In this document: positions 63,321 to 64,000 of the stretch, piece after piece | Numbering within the stretch: the stretch's first letter is position 1 | Layout of the letters: every line of letters begins with the position of its first letter | Source of the DNA: Micropterix aruncella | Taxonomy: Eukaryota; Arthropoda; Insecta; Lepidoptera; Micropterigidae | Direction of reading: 5' to 3' | Length of the DNA stretch: 64,000 bases | Assembly (NCBI GenBank): GCA_944548615.1 | Contig: OX155951.1 | Coordinates: 37,506,995-37,570,994 of the forward strand | The notes under the pieces: generated by a model | What the model was told of the DNA's origin: nothing | What the model saw: only the letters and a program-made list of their open reading frames with translations | The model's database searches: none | Program-made: the position numbers and the translations under genes

Positions 63321-63339
63321 CAGGTCAAGGTGGCTTTGA

Positions 63340-63545
63340 AATGATGGCTGGTTCCAGTTTATCTATTGAGGTGGATCGGTCATCTGGGTTCTATATGGTC
63401 GCCCCCGGTATCCGGATTTATATCCTCTAGATTTTTTAAGTGGGTTTATGAGAAACTAATATATAAAGCTTATGAATTGAGACACCGTATTAACAAATGC
63501 GAACAAGAAAAATATCGCTGGCAGTGCAAAACATATAATATATAA
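63340..63545 (+). pseudogene. DDE transposase C-terminal fragment (IS630/Tc1-mariner group)
   Basis: GGSVIWVLYGRPRYPDLYPL followed by DFLSGFMRN and later DTVLTNAN resembles the W-P-xxSPDLxPLDFxLWG block around the last catalytic Asp of mariner-like transposases. Several stops interrupt it. Confidence 0.6.
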
Positions 63546-64000
63546 AGGTCTGTTATATAAAGATGCCGCGTTTGCATTCGACTCGGTGGCATGCAATTTG
63601 GACAAATATTTATATTTAATCAAATGCATATACTTTCACAAGTGTCTTCATTCTAATTCCTAATTATTGATGTTTTTCACAATGAGTCTTTTTGCAGTAA
63701 AATAGCAATATCTTTTTTTCTAAAGTAACTTCTAGCAAATTTTATACAATATTAATAACTACAGTAAGAAAGCAATGTTTTGAAATTACTTCCCAGGTTT
63801 AGCAATGTTTAACGATTCAGAGAGTTGTAGATAGTTAATAATAAAAAGAAGTCATGAATCTGAAAAAAAAATGTTTTTTTCCCTGTGACTGTTTTTACTC
63901 TTTATCGTGAAATTTCACAACGGGTTTATTGACATACGACAATCTCTTACAACCAACCCTATGTTCAATAGCCAGGTCATTCAGGGTTGCGTAACAAAAA
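63546..64000. other. No recognisable gene
   Basis: AT-rich to the window end. Confidence 0.5.

Overview
The window looks like a gene-poor, AT-rich insect intergenic region, most likely from a moth or butterfly. That taxonomic call is inference. It rests on the Helitron subtypes (5' TC, 3' CTAG, hairpin near the 3' end), the mix of APE-type and RNase H-type LINEs, an RLE-type LINE, a Penelope-like element with a GIY-YIG domain, and a mariner relic. I find no rRNA, tRNA, CRISPR array or convincing intact host gene. Almost everything recognisable is a mobile element or its debris.

Layout: 1-10,150 is a chain of (TA)n arrays interrupted by a Penelope-like element (PLE), two near-identical Helitron copies, an inverted Helitron 5' end and a second, truncated PLE whose terminal repeats are inverted. 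10,900-17,200 is a nested pair of LINEs: element A on the minus strand, split by element B on the plus strand. 17,200-23,350 holds a broken mariner and several LINE relics, two of them with RNase H domains. 23,350-26,230 is mostly AT-rich filler. 26,235-29,496 is a GC-rich array of a ~676-bp unit of unknown class. 29,775-30,780 is a LINE 3' end with an (ATTTC)n tail. 32,011-32,832 is a TTAA-flanked DNA element. 33,830-43,730 holds eroded LINE pieces. 45,775-48,020 is an RLE-type LINE whose reading frame is split by a single dispersed copy of the same GC-rich unit, with a 12-bp target duplication. 49,255-54,163 holds a short Helitron, an unidentified pseudogene, a LINE tail and a 2.65-kb TTAA-flanked element. 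56,928-59,462 is a second cluster of long (TA)n arrays, containing a long-TIR MITE and a nearly perfect 235-bp-arm palindrome. 59,590-64,000 has a LINE fragment, a Helitron relic, a second MITE of the same family and a transposase fragment.

The most interesting points are these. (1) The GC-rich ~676-bp element forms a tandem array with one 14-bp motif at the unit junctions and a solitary copy with a clean target duplication. (2) PLE-type 3' ends point outward on both sides of an insertion in (TA)n DNA, and the 58.5-59.0 kb palindrome may be the same thing. (3) One Helitron copy ends in a second, inverted 5' terminus. (4) Short fold-back inversions recur inside old transposon sequence. Duplicated and palindromic stretches next to long (TA)n runs are also where assemblies fail, so those findings need read-level confirmation. 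All sequence comparisons were done by eye; no alignment or database search was run.
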